This document shows, piece by piece, positions 18,584 through 27,625 of a stretch of DNA of 64,000 nt. Under the pieces are notes generated by a model, which was not told the DNA's origin, did not search any database, and worked only from the letters and a program-made list of their open reading frames with translations. The translations under genes were made by a program, and so were the position numbers. This stretch comes from Bradyrhizobium ivorense (lineage in GTDB: Bacteria; Pseudomonadota; Alphaproteobacteria; Rhizobiales; Xanthobacteraceae): NCBI RefSeq assembly GCF_900696085.1, contig NZ_CAADFC020000004.1, positions 434,001 through 498,000 of the forward strand. Direction: 5' to 3'. How positions within the stretch are numbered: the first letter of the stretch is position 1; each line of letters starts with the position of its first letter.

Positions 18584-18764
18584 GGCAGGGTTCCCTCCCC
18601 CCTTACGGGGGAGGGTTAGGGAGAGGGGTGCCACACGACGTGCTCTCTCGATAGCGCTTCGACGGAGAGAGAATCGTTGCGAACGCGAAACACGCCTCGA
18701 TCATCTCGCCTGGGGCTTACCCCTCTCCCCAGCCCTCCCCCGCAAGGGGGGAGGGAGCCCTGCC
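18584..18764. repeat. Large palindromic element, CCCTCCCCCNTTACGGGGGAGGG type
   Basis: GGCAGGGTTCCCTCCCCCC at the left pairs with GGGGGGAGGGAGCCCTGCC at the right, each arm itself a hairpin (TTACGG, GCAAGG loops). Inner sequence contains GAGAGAGAATCG-like repeats. It fills most of the 394-bp gap before the phoD-like gene; nothing else is seen there. Confidence 0.8.
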
Positions 18765-18907
18765 TGCGTGCTCACCTGACGTAGAAGCTGGCAGCGATCC
18801 CGGAGCCGATTTCGCCCACCCCTGTAATCTCGCCGTCATGGAATTTTTCTAGGTCTTGCCCCGCTTGCGGCGCATTGTCGCGCTCGCGACCCCTGAGGAG
18901 GATCCCC

Positions 18908-20470
18908 ATGACAATCCGGTTTTCGCGCAAGCTGACCCGCCGGCGCTTCTTGTCCACTGCGGCGGCGGCCGGCGTCGGGGTCATCGCGATGCCCTATCTG
19001 TCGCGCGCCGCCGATCGCCCGGTGATCACCCATGGCGTGCAGTCCGGCGATGTCGGCACCGACGGCGGCGTGGTGTGGGCGCGGGCCGACCGCCCGGCGC
19101 AGATGATGGTCGAGGTCGCGACGTCAGAATCATTCAAGGATGCCCGCACGCTGCCGCCGATCGCGGCGCTGCCGGAGAGCGACTTCACCGCCAAGATGCT
19201 GCTGGAGAACCTGCCGTCCGGGCAGGACATCTTCTACCGGGTCCGCTTCCGCGATCTGTCGCATATCGACATCGTCGGCGAGCCGGTGGTCGGCCGCTTC
19301 CGCACCGCGCCGAGCGACCGCCGCGACGTCTCCTTCGTGTGGGGCGGCGACGTCGCCGGCCAGGGCTGGGGCATCAACCCCGATGACGGCGGCATGTTCA
19401 CCTTCTCGGCGATGAAGAAGCACAATCCGGATTTCTTCCTGCATTCCGGCGACACCATCTATGCCGACGGCGTCATCAACGCCGAGCAGAAGCAGCCCGA
19501 CGGCAATATCTGGAAGAACATCACGGTTGCCGAGAAGGCCAAGGTCGCCGAGACGCTCGACGAATTCCGCGGCGCGCACAAGTACAACATGCTCGACGAG
19601 AATCTGCGCGCGTTCAACGCCGAGGTGCCGATCTTCGTGCAGTGGGACGACCACGAGGTGACCAACAACTGGTCGCTGTCGAAACAACTGCCGGCGGCCT
19701 ACAAGGAGCGCGACATCACGCTGCTGGCCGCGCGGGCGGCGCGCGCCTTCCACGAGATGTATCCGATGCGCGAGAGCATCGTCGAGCCGGGCCGGGTCTA
19801 TCGCACGCTGAGCTACGGCCCGCATCTCGACGTGTTCATGCTCGACGAGCGCAGCTATCGCGGCCCGAACGGCCCGAATTTGCAGGAGAGCTACGATCCC
19901 GGCGCCTATTTCCTCGGGCCCGAGCAGCTCGCCTGGCTGAAGCGCGGCCTGCTCAACTCGCGCGCCACCTGGAAGGTGATCGCCTCCGACATGCCGCTGT
20001 CGCTGATCGTCTATGACGATGCCGCCAACAAGAAAGGATCCGAGGCGTTCGCGCAGGGCGACGGCCCGGCGCGCGGCCGCGAGCTCGAGATCGCCGACAT
20101 CCTGCGCTTCATCAAGACCTCGGGCGTCGTCAACACGGTGTGGCTGACCGCCGACGTGCACTACGCCGCCGCGCACTACTACAATCCGAACAAGGCCCAG
20201 TTCCAGGACTTCGACCCGTTCTGGGAATTCGTCTCCGGCCCGCTGCATGCCGGCACGTTCGGCCCGAACGAGCTCGACAACACGTTCGGCCCCGAGGTGA
20301 AGTTCGTCAAGGCGCCGGGCGAAGCCAACCAGAACCTGCCGCCGTCGGCCGGCATGCAGTTCTTCGGCCACGTCAAGATCGACGGCAAGAGCGGCCAGAT
20401 GACGGTCAGCCTGCGCGACCGCAAGGACGTCGAGCTGTGGTCGATCGCGCTCGATCCGAAGGTGGTGTGA
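18908..20470 (+). CDS. phoD: PhoD-like alkaline phosphatase/phosphodiesterase, Tat-exported
   Basis: 520 residues. The N-terminus has a twin-arginine signal (TRRRFLSTAAAAGVGVIAMP), so it is exported folded. PhoD-family blocks follow: HGVQSGDV with VVWARADRPAQM (N-terminal immunoglobulin-like domain), then the metal-binding core SFVWGGDVAGQGW, FLHSGDTIYADG, QWDDHEVTNNW, LDERSYRGPN, SDMPLSLIVYDD and TADVHYAAAHYY. PhoD enzymes use Fe and Ca to release phosphate from mono- and diesters, usually under phosphate limitation; I see no clear Pho box. ATG at 18908 follows GAGGAGG at good spacing. It is single-gene, followed by a palindromic repeat. Confidence 0.92.
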   Translation: MTIRFSRKLTRRRFLSTAAAAGVGVIAMPYLSRAADRPVITHGVQSGDVGTDGGVVWARADRPAQMMVEVATSESFKDARTLPPIAALPESDFTAKMLLENLPSGQDIFYRVRFRDLSHIDIVGEPVVGRFRTAPSDRRDVSFVWGGDVAGQGWGINPDDGGMFTFSAMKKHNPDFFLHSGDTIYADGVINAEQKQPDGNIWKNITVAEKAKVAETLDEFRGAHKYNMLDENLRAFNAEVPIFVQWDDHEVTNNWSLSKQLPAAYKERDITLLAARAARAFHEMYPMRESIVEPGRVYRTLSYGPHLDVFMLDERSYRGPNGPNLQESYDPGAYFLGPEQLAWLKRGLLNSRATWKVIASDMPLSLIVYDDAANKKGSEAFAQGDGPARGRELEIADILRFIKTSGVVNTVWLTADVHYAAAHYYNPNKAQFQDFDPFWEFVSGPLHAGTFGPNELDNTFGPEVKFVKAPGEANQNLPPSAGMQFFGHVKIDGKSGQMTVSLRDRKDVELWSIALDPKVV

Positions 20471-20523
20471 ACACCGCTTCAACTGGATGACGCCGACACT
20501 CCGTCGATGGAGTGCAGCTCCGT

Positions 20524-20656
20524 CTTCCCCTTCCCCCTGCAAGGGGGAAGGTCGGGATGGGGGTCAGCCACGAGCACCGTCGCGTGTGGAGACAGCAGAT
20601 CCCCACCCGCTTTGCTCTGGCGAGCAAAGCGACCTCCCCTTTTCAAGGGAAGGTGA
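20524..20656. repeat. Dispersed palindromic element, TTCCCCCTGCAAGGGGGAAGG type
   Basis: Close copy of the element at 3834-3967, with the same order of inner hairpins (GGATGGGGGT ... ATCCCCACC, TTTGCTC/GAGCAAA). It lies between two convergent genes. Confidence 0.8.
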
Positions 20657-20677
20657 GGAGCCCGCAGCCCCCGGCGT

Positions 20678-21067
20678 TCACTGCGGCTGCGCGCTGTGCC
20701 CCTGCCGCAACGCCGCCTGCAGGGCGTCGATCGAACACGGCTTGGTCAGCCGCGGCTTGTCGGCAAGCGACGGCGGCAGCCTGATCTCCGCGCCATAACC
20801 GGTGACGAACACGTAGGGCACGCCGAGCGCATCGAGACGCTCGGCGATTGCGAATGTCGTCTCGCCTCTGACGAGGCCGACGTCGAGCAGCGCGAAATCC
20901 GGCGCATGCGCTGCGATCAGATCGAGCGCCCGCGCTACGTTGGCAGCGGTGCGCACCGTGCGGGCGCCGAAGCCGAGGATGGTGTCCTCGAAATAGAGCG
21001 AGATCATCGGGTCGTCCTCGACGATGAGGACGTCACCGGGCATGCAGATATTGTGGGCGGGGTCCAT
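20678..21067 (-). CDS. Single-domain response regulator
   Basis: 129 residues, a lone receiver domain: VLIVEDDPMISLYF (acidic pocket), phospho-acceptor Asp in FALLDVGLVRGET, Thr in VPYVFVTGYG and Lys-Pro in RLTKPCS. All key residues are present. There is no output domain, so it acts by protein contact or phosphotransfer, or with a histidine kinase elsewhere. It is divergent from a Crp/Fnr regulator, with a palindromic repeat between. ATG at 21067; an internal Met nine codons in (MPGDVLIVEDD) also fits. Confidence 0.88.
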   Translation of the reverse strand: MDPAHNICMPGDVLIVEDDPMISLYFEDTILGFGARTVRTAANVARALDLIAAHAPDFALLDVGLVRGETTFAIAERLDALGVPYVFVTGYGAEIRLPPSLADKPRLTKPCSIDALQAALRQGHSAQPQ

Positions 21068-21092
21068 GGCTCACCAGAATCCGTTTCATGCG

Positions 21093-21139
21093 GCATGATC
21101 CGGAAAAGTGTGAAGCGGTTTTCCGATCAGATCATGCTC
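21093..21139. repeat. Palindrome, GCATGATCCGGAAAA type
   Basis: GCATGATC (21093-21100) pairs with GATCATGC (21130-21137), with inner CGGAAAA / TTTTCCG. The same family is at 30754-30803 in the opposite orientation, and a degraded form near 51992-52027. Confidence 0.8.
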
Positions 21140-21327
21140 AACAAAGAGCGTGAGGTTGAGGCCGGATCAGGTCCGGCCGGCTGGCCCGCGACCGGCGCCC
21201 CTGTCGAGCACGCCGGCTGTTCCCGGCATGAAACCAACACATCGCAGGCCGCGCCGTCTGTTCACTAGTGCACACAAATGCGGGAACTTTTCATCTAACG
21301 TCCGCGTTGGATGTGCAGGAATTTCCA

Positions 21328-22092
21328 ATGACAAACAGACAGACGGACTTGGCCGGGACAAGCGACCGGCCGTTCAACAATCTTTTGCGCCGGCTCAACG
21401 CCGCCGACTATGCGCTGATCGCACCGCATCTCGTGCCGGTGGACGGGCGGGCCAACGACCTGTTCTACAACCCCGGCGACGATGTCCAGACCGTGCACTT
21501 TCCGTGCGGGCCGAGTCTCGTTGCCTACATGGTGCCGAACGAGGACGGGCGCGACGTCGAGACCATCCTGGTCGGCCGCGAGGGCGCGGTCGGCGGCATC
21601 GTCAGCCAGGGTTTTCTGCCGGCTTACACCCGCATCACCGTCAAGTTCGGCGGGCCGTTCGTGCGGCTGCCGATCAGCAAGCTCGACGCCGCCAAGCTCA
21701 AATCGATCTCGGTGCGCAACATCTTCGCGCGCTATGCCGACTGCCTGCTGGCGCAGATCTTCCAATCCACCGCCTGCAACGCGATCCATTCGATCGAGCA
21801 GCGCGCCGCGAAATGGATCATCTCGGCGATGGAGCGCACCGACGGCGACGGCGTGGTGCCGCTGACGCATGAGCAACTCTCGACGTTGCTCGGCGTCGGC
21901 CGCAGCTACACCAGTCGGGTGATCCAGGGCTTCAAGGCCGAGGGCGTGCTGGAGACCCGCCGCGGCGCGATCATGGTTCGCGATCCGGACCGGCTGCGAC
22001 AGCGCGCCTGCCGGTGCAACGACGCGGTCAAGGATCATTTCGAAGAGGTGCTGCGCGGCGTCTATCCGAAGGAGGACAATCCGGTGAACTGA
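21328..22092 (+). CDS. Crp/Fnr family transcriptional regulator
   Basis: 254 residues from MTNRQTDLAGTSDRPFNNLL. Residues about 20-140 form a cyclic-nucleotide-binding-like beta-roll (DLFYNPGDDVQTVHFPCG, VGREGAVGGIV) but the Arg-Ala pair that binds cAMP phosphate is not seen, so the effector may differ. The C-terminal HTH is at about 178-204: PLTHEQLSTLLGVGRSYTSR. No Fnr-type N-terminal cysteine set is present; Cys230 and Cys228 (ACRC) near the C-terminus are unusual. ATG at 21328 follows GCAGGA. It is divergent from the receiver gene. Confidence 0.85.
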   Translation: MTNRQTDLAGTSDRPFNNLLRRLNAADYALIAPHLVPVDGRANDLFYNPGDDVQTVHFPCGPSLVAYMVPNEDGRDVETILVGREGAVGGIVSQGFLPAYTRITVKFGGPFVRLPISKLDAAKLKSISVRNIFARYADCLLAQIFQSTACNAIHSIEQRAAKWIISAMERTDGDGVVPLTHEQLSTLLGVGRSYTSRVIQGFKAEGVLETRRGAIMVRDPDRLRQRACRCNDAVKDHFEEVLRGVYPKEDNPVN

Positions 22093-22105
22093 GGCGGTGA
22101 AGTCG

Positions 22106-22310
22106 CCTCTCCCCGCTTGCGGGGAGAGGCCGGATTGCATCGCCAGATGCAATCCGGGTGAGGGGGAGCCTCCGCGAACTCATTGCTTGCGGAATTTGCT
22201 GAAGCAGCCCCTCACCCCAACCCTCTCCCCGTAAGAACGGGGAGAGGGAGAGGAGAGAGGGCCGCGCACACGGCTTCTCCTCTCCCCGCTCTTTGCGTGG
22301 AGAGGGAGTG
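22106..22310. repeat. Composite palindromic repeat, CTCTCCCCGC type
   Basis: CCTCTCCCCGCTTGCGGGGAGAGG is a near-perfect hairpin at 22106, followed by GGATTGCAT/ATGCAATCC and a second CCCTCTCCCCG / CGGGGAGAGGG pair. Related elements occur at 32861-33042, 54081-54251 and 55665-55816. Confidence 0.8.
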
Positions 22311-22354
22311 CCGGCAGCTATCGCGGACCGCGAAATTCGCGTTACACTCGCGTC

Positions 22355-23074
22355 ATGAGTGGGGCTGGACTGCACGCCATCTTCGACGTTGCCGCATGGT
22401 GCGCCGCGGGAGCAGCCATGTGGTGGCTGTCGCGGGTGCGCGGGCTGCAATTCCCCAGACAATCCTTCGAATTGTCCTACATCGCCGCGCTGGTGTTCGG
22501 CGCCGGGATCGGCGCCTACATCTTCGGCACGCTGAACCTGTGGGCCTCGGGTATGGCGGGCATCGCGCGCTCGGTCGAGGGCGCGCTGGCCGGCGGCATC
22601 ATCGCGATCGAGCTCTACAAATGGCGGCACGGTATCTCCTTACGCACCGGCGCGCGCTTCGCGCTGCCGTTCGCGGTCGGCGTCGCGGTCGGCCGGCTCG
22701 GCTGCTACTTCGCGGGGCTGGAGGATTTCACTTACGGCACGCCGACCGCGCTGCCCTGGGGGCATGATTTCGGCGACGGCGTCTCGCGCCACCCGGTGCA
22801 GCTCTATGAGAGCTTGGCGATGGCGGCGTTCGCGGCCTTCTATGTCGGGTCGGTTTTGAACCGCAACGCCGCTGTGATCACCAACGGATTCTACCTCGTC
22901 CTGCTCTATTACGGACTGCAGCGCTTCATCTGGGAATTCCTAAAACCCTACGGTGGGCTGCTCGGCCCGTTCTCGCTGTTTCACCTGCTGTCGCTGTTTG
23001 TCATGGTCTATGCCGCCGTCATGCTGGCGACGGCGCCACGAGTGAGTTTGAAGCATGAACGCGCCGCTGCGTAA
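22355..23074 (+). CDS. Lgt-like (prolipoprotein diacylglyceryl transferase family) membrane protein
   Basis: 239 residues with six to seven membrane segments. Lgt-like blocks are GRLGCYFAGLEDFTYG at 113-128, RHPVQLYES at 145-153 and YYGLQRFIWEFLKP around Arg190. Lgt itself transfers diacylglycerol from phosphatidylglycerol to lipoprotein cysteines. By eye, two conserved Lgt features are changed: the Asn of GRxGN is Cys117, and the HGG block in the preceding segment reads ALAGG. The protein is shorter than housekeeping Lgt (about 260-290). It is therefore probably a paralogue with a different lipid substrate. Its end overlaps the start of the radical SAM gene by 20 bp, implying translational coupling. 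Confidence 0.75.
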   Translation: MSGAGLHAIFDVAAWCAAGAAMWWLSRVRGLQFPRQSFELSYIAALVFGAGIGAYIFGTLNLWASGMAGIARSVEGALAGGIIAIELYKWRHGISLRTGARFALPFAVGVAVGRLGCYFAGLEDFTYGTPTALPWGHDFGDGVSRHPVQLYESLAMAAFAAFYVGSVLNRNAAVITNGFYLVLLYYGLQRFIWEFLKPYGGLLGPFSLFHLLSLFVMVYAAVMLATAPRVSLKHERAAA

Positions 23075-24500
23075 GGCCCGCCCTTACATCTTCTGGGGCC
23101 AGACCCAATCGCTCTGCGAAACCTGCCTGACCCTGGTGCCGACCAAGATCCAGATCCTCGGCAACGAGGTGTGGTACGAGAAGCGCTGCAAGCAACACGG
23201 CGTGCAGTCGACGCTGGTCTCGACCGATTCGGCCTATTGGCGGCTGTGCAAGGATTTCATCAAGCCCGGCGACCGGCCGCTCGCGTTCCAGCGCCACACC
23301 GAATTCGGCTGCCCCTACGATTGCGGGCTGTGCCCGGACCATGAGCAGCACTCCTGCCTGGCGCTGATCGAGATCACTGAGCACTGCAACCTGACCTGCC
23401 CGGTGTGTTTTGCCGACTCCTCGCCGGCGCGCACCAGCTTCACGCCGCTGGCCAAGATCGAGAAGATGCTGGATGCGCTGGTCGCCAGCGAGGGCGAGCC
23501 GGATCTGGTGCAGATCTCCGGCGGCGAGCCGACGCTGCATCCGGATTTCTTCGCCATCCTGGATGCGGTGCGGGCGCGGCCGATCCGCCATGTCATGATC
23601 AACACCAACGGCCTGCGCATCGCGCGCGAGCCGGAATTCGTAGCAAGGCTTGCCGAGAACAAGCGCGGGCTGGAAGTCTATCTGCAATTCGATTCGCTGA
23701 AGCGCGACGCGCTGGTCAATCTGCGCGGCGCGGACTTGCGAAAAATCCGCCAGCAGGCGCTGGAGAATCTCGAGCGTTACGGCGTCTCGACCACGCTGGT
23801 CGCGACCATCAAGCGCGGCGTTAACGATGCCGAGATCGGCGACATCGTCCGCCATGCGCTGACCTGGAAATGCGTCCGCGGCGTCACCTTGCAGCCGGTG
23901 CAGGACGCCGGCCGCAACGAGAATTTCGACAAGAACACCGACCGCATCATGCTGTCGGAAATCCGCAAGCAGGTGATCGCTACCGGTGTGTTCGGCGCTA
24001 ACGACATGATCCCGCTGCCCTGCAATCCCGAGAGCATCTCGATCGGCTACGGGCTGCGCAACGGCGACAAGGTACTGCCGCTGACCTCGCTGATCCCGCA
24101 GGAGCAACTGATCGCGGTGATGCCGAACACGATCAGCCCGGAGAAATATCCGGTGCTGCGGGAAAAATTCGTCGATCTATTCTCGCTGTCATCGGGGCCG
24201 CTCAACACCTCGGAGCGGGTCTGCGAACTGCTGTGCTGCCTGCCGAGCTTCGAGGTGCCGGAGGGCCTCACTTACGAGAACGTGTTCCGCGTCACCATCG
24301 TGCAGTTTCTCGATCGCTTCAATTTCTGCGTCGGCAACGTCAAGCGCAGCTGCATCCACTTCGTCACCGAGAGCGGCGCGATCATCCCGTTCGACACCTA
24401 CAATCTGTTCTACCGCGACGGAAAGATCGCTCGTATCCGCGCCGCGCTGGCGGGCCAGACCTACCGCGAGGCGCGGCCGCGCGAAGAGGTGCCGCGATGA
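23055..24500 (+). CDS. Radical SAM protein, Tes/MJ0619 (COG1964)-like
   Basis: 481 residues. The radical SAM cluster is C111-NLT-C115-PV-C118. An N-terminal metal-binding motif uses C21, C24, C45 and H48 (LCETC ... KRCKQHG), and an auxiliary cysteine cluster sits at C86, C90 and C93 (GCPYDCGLC) just before PDHEQHSCLALIEITEHCNL. This arrangement is, to my knowledge, specific to the family holding archaeal tetraether synthase (Tes), bacterial membrane-spanning-lipid synthase homologues and MJ0619. Further cysteines are in ERVCELLCCLPSF and NFCVGNVKRSC. The GGEP SAM-binding motif is ISGGEPTLHPD. The partner is an Lgt-like membrane enzyme, so a lipid C-C or C-methyl reaction is plausible but unproven. 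Confidence 0.85.
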   Translation: MNAPLRKARPYIFWGQTQSLCETCLTLVPTKIQILGNEVWYEKRCKQHGVQSTLVSTDSAYWRLCKDFIKPGDRPLAFQRHTEFGCPYDCGLCPDHEQHSCLALIEITEHCNLTCPVCFADSSPARTSFTPLAKIEKMLDALVASEGEPDLVQISGGEPTLHPDFFAILDAVRARPIRHVMINTNGLRIAREPEFVARLAENKRGLEVYLQFDSLKRDALVNLRGADLRKIRQQALENLERYGVSTTLVATIKRGVNDAEIGDIVRHALTWKCVRGVTLQPVQDAGRNENFDKNTDRIMLSEIRKQVIATGVFGANDMIPLPCNPESISIGYGLRNGDKVLPLTSLIPQEQLIAVMPNTISPEKYPVLREKFVDLFSLSSGPLNTSERVCELLCCLPSFEVPEGLTYENVFRVTIVQFLDRFNFCVGNVKRSCIHFVTESGAIIPFDTYNLFYRDGKIARIRAALAGQTYREARPREEVPR

Positions 24501-24757
24501 GCGACTACGGCACGCCACCAAAAATCCCGCCGCCGCTGCCGCCGTCGTCGCAGCCCGGCGGCTGCGGCACCGCGTTGATGCTGCTGTTTGGCGTGATCCT
24601 GCTGCTGCCCGGGCTCTGCGCCATCCTGTTCCTGGTCGGCTCGGTGACGACCGGCGGCGCCGATTCGACGCTGGTCGGCCTCGGGGTCTTTGGTCTCATG
24701 CTCGGCGCGATCGGGGTGATGCTGCTCTACACCGCCGTCAAAGGCCGAGCGCGCTGA
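24497..24757 (+). CDS. Small two-helix membrane protein, paralogue 1 of 3
   Basis: 86 residues from MSDYGTPPKIPPPLPPSSQP. A Pro-rich cytoplasmic or periplasmic N-terminus precedes GGCGTALMLLFGVILLLPGLCAILFLVG, then a second hydrophobic segment (LVGLGVFGLMLGAIGVMLLY). The ATG overlaps the radical SAM stop (ATGA). The GC-x-TA-x-M-x-LFG-x-ILLLPGLCAILF pattern is shared with the next two genes. No known family recognised. Confidence 0.7.
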   Translation: MSDYGTPPKIPPPLPPSSQPGGCGTALMLLFGVILLLPGLCAILFLVGSVTTGGADSTLVGLGVFGLMLGAIGVMLLYTAVKGRAR

Positions 24758-24774
24758 CCGAGGACCGACCATCA

Positions 24775-25029
24775 ATGAGCGAGACCGGCACCACATCCCC
24801 CGTTCCACCCGCACCGCCGCCACGGCGGCACGGCTGCGCGACCGCCTTCATGGTGCTGTTCGGGATCATCCTGCTGCTGCCCGGCCTGTGCGCCATCCTG
24901 TTCGGGTTCGGCATCCTCGCCGATCAGCGCCCCGATGCCACCATTCTGGCGCTGATTCTCCTCGGCCTGCTCGTCGGCTCGGCCGGCGTGTTGCTGATCT
25001 ACGCCGCGATCAAGGGACCCAGGGCCTAG
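24775..25029 (+). CDS. Small two-helix membrane protein, paralogue 2 of 3
   Basis: 84 residues from MSETGTTSPVPPAPPPRRHG. Same layout as its neighbours: Pro-rich start, then HGCATAFMVLFGIILLLPGL continuing to CAILFGFGIL, then a second segment (ATILALILLGLLVGSAGVLL) ending IYAAIKGPRA. It is 17 bp after the previous stop and seven bp before the next start. GAGG-like Shine-Dalgarno sequence (GAGGACCGACC) precedes the ATG. Confidence 0.7.
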   Translation: MSETGTTSPVPPAPPPRRHGCATAFMVLFGIILLLPGLCAILFGFGILADQRPDATILALILLGLLVGSAGVLLIYAAIKGPRA

Positions 25030-25036
25030 CCACATC

Positions 25037-25294
25037 ATGAGCAGTTCTGATCAGACCCCGCCAAGCCAGCCACCGGAGCCGCCGTACCAATACGTTCCCC
25101 CGCCTCCGGAGCCGCGCAGCGGCTGTTTGACTTCGTTCATGCTGGCCGTCGGCGTCATCCTGCTGCTGCCGGGCGTGCTGTGTGCAGTCCTGCTCGTCGC
25201 TTCAGGTGAAACGGGCGGGGGTCCATTCGGGTACGTGATGTTGTTGATCGTGTTTGCCGTTGTATTGATCGTCGGGGCACAGTCCCGAAAATAG
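25037..25294 (+). CDS. Small two-helix membrane protein, paralogue 3 of 3
   Basis: 85 residues from MSSSDQTPPSQPPEPPYQYV. Most diverged of the three: SGCLTSFMLAVGVILLLPGV continuing to LCAVLLVASG, then GGPFGYVMLLIVFAVVLIVG. The Gly-Cys, LLLPG and Cys positions are kept. Last gene of the operon; a hairpin with T-run lies 110 bp downstream. Confidence 0.65.
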   Translation: MSSSDQTPPSQPPEPPYQYVPPPPEPRSGCLTSFMLAVGVILLLPGVLCAVLLVASGETGGGPFGYVMLLIVFAVVLIVGAQSRK

Positions 25295-25358
25295 CGCGGG
25301 ATAAAGGAACCCGCCCGGACTGGCCCTAATTTCGATCAACGAACCCGCCAATAAACCG

Positions 25359-25386
25359 TTGTTTTTTGGCGATTTCTGACTATATT
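25359..25386 (+). promoter_or_regulatory. Candidate sigma-70-type promoter for typA
   Basis: TTGTTT at 25359-25364, a 16-bp spacer and TATATT at 25381-25386. A start near 25393 would put the hairpin at 25406 right at the 5' end of a leader of about 180 nt before typA. Confidence 0.4.
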
Positions 25387-25405
25387 GCGCCGCAACGCGC
25401 AAGGT

Positions 25406-25435
25406 GCCCGGTCCGGACGACCGGGCTTCCTTTTT
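25406..25435 (+). terminator. Terminator-like hairpin upstream of typA
   Basis: Perfect 8-bp GC stem GCCCGGTC (25406-25413) and GACCGGGC (25419-25426), loop CGGAC, then TTCCTTTTT. It could end the upstream five-gene operon, or act as an attenuator in the typA leader if the promoter at 25359 is real. Confidence 0.7.
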
Positions 25436-25570
25436 GGGGCGATGCGTCCCCGTCAAATTTCTTAGGTATGAGCGTGATCCGGGCCCCGATCGGGCCGCGA
25501 GAGCGAACGGCCGGCCCCGATGGTCCGGCGAGATCGCGCCAGGACCTTTTGCACGACCAGAAGAAGAGCC

Positions 25571-27397
<1,827 letters not shown>

Positions 27398-27489
27398 GCC
27401 CCACTGTCGTGCCCCGGCTTGCCGCCTCCGCTAAGCTCCGGCGCGCCCGAGATCGCAAGCCCCGTCGAAGCCTTGGCGTAGACGGGACC

Positions 27490-27571
27490 GGGGCACCCAG
27501 TACGCCGCGGCCTCTCGGCTCTATCATCGCCGTCTCTGGAATACTGGATCACCCGCTTTCGCGGGTGATGA
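27490..27571. repeat. Dispersed element, AGTATTCCAGAGACG type
   Basis: Contains CAGTACGCCGCGGCCTCTCG, TATCATCGCCGTCTCTGGAA and ATCACCCGCTTTCGCGGGTG, the mirror image of the longer element at 10787-10902. It includes a perfect hairpin, TCACCCGC-TTTC-GCGGGTGA. Confidence 0.7.
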
Positions 27572-27625
27572 CAGTCATGCTCGTGGCGGCTTCTGGCACG
27601 CTGCCGAACGTGCTAGAGCCAAGGC

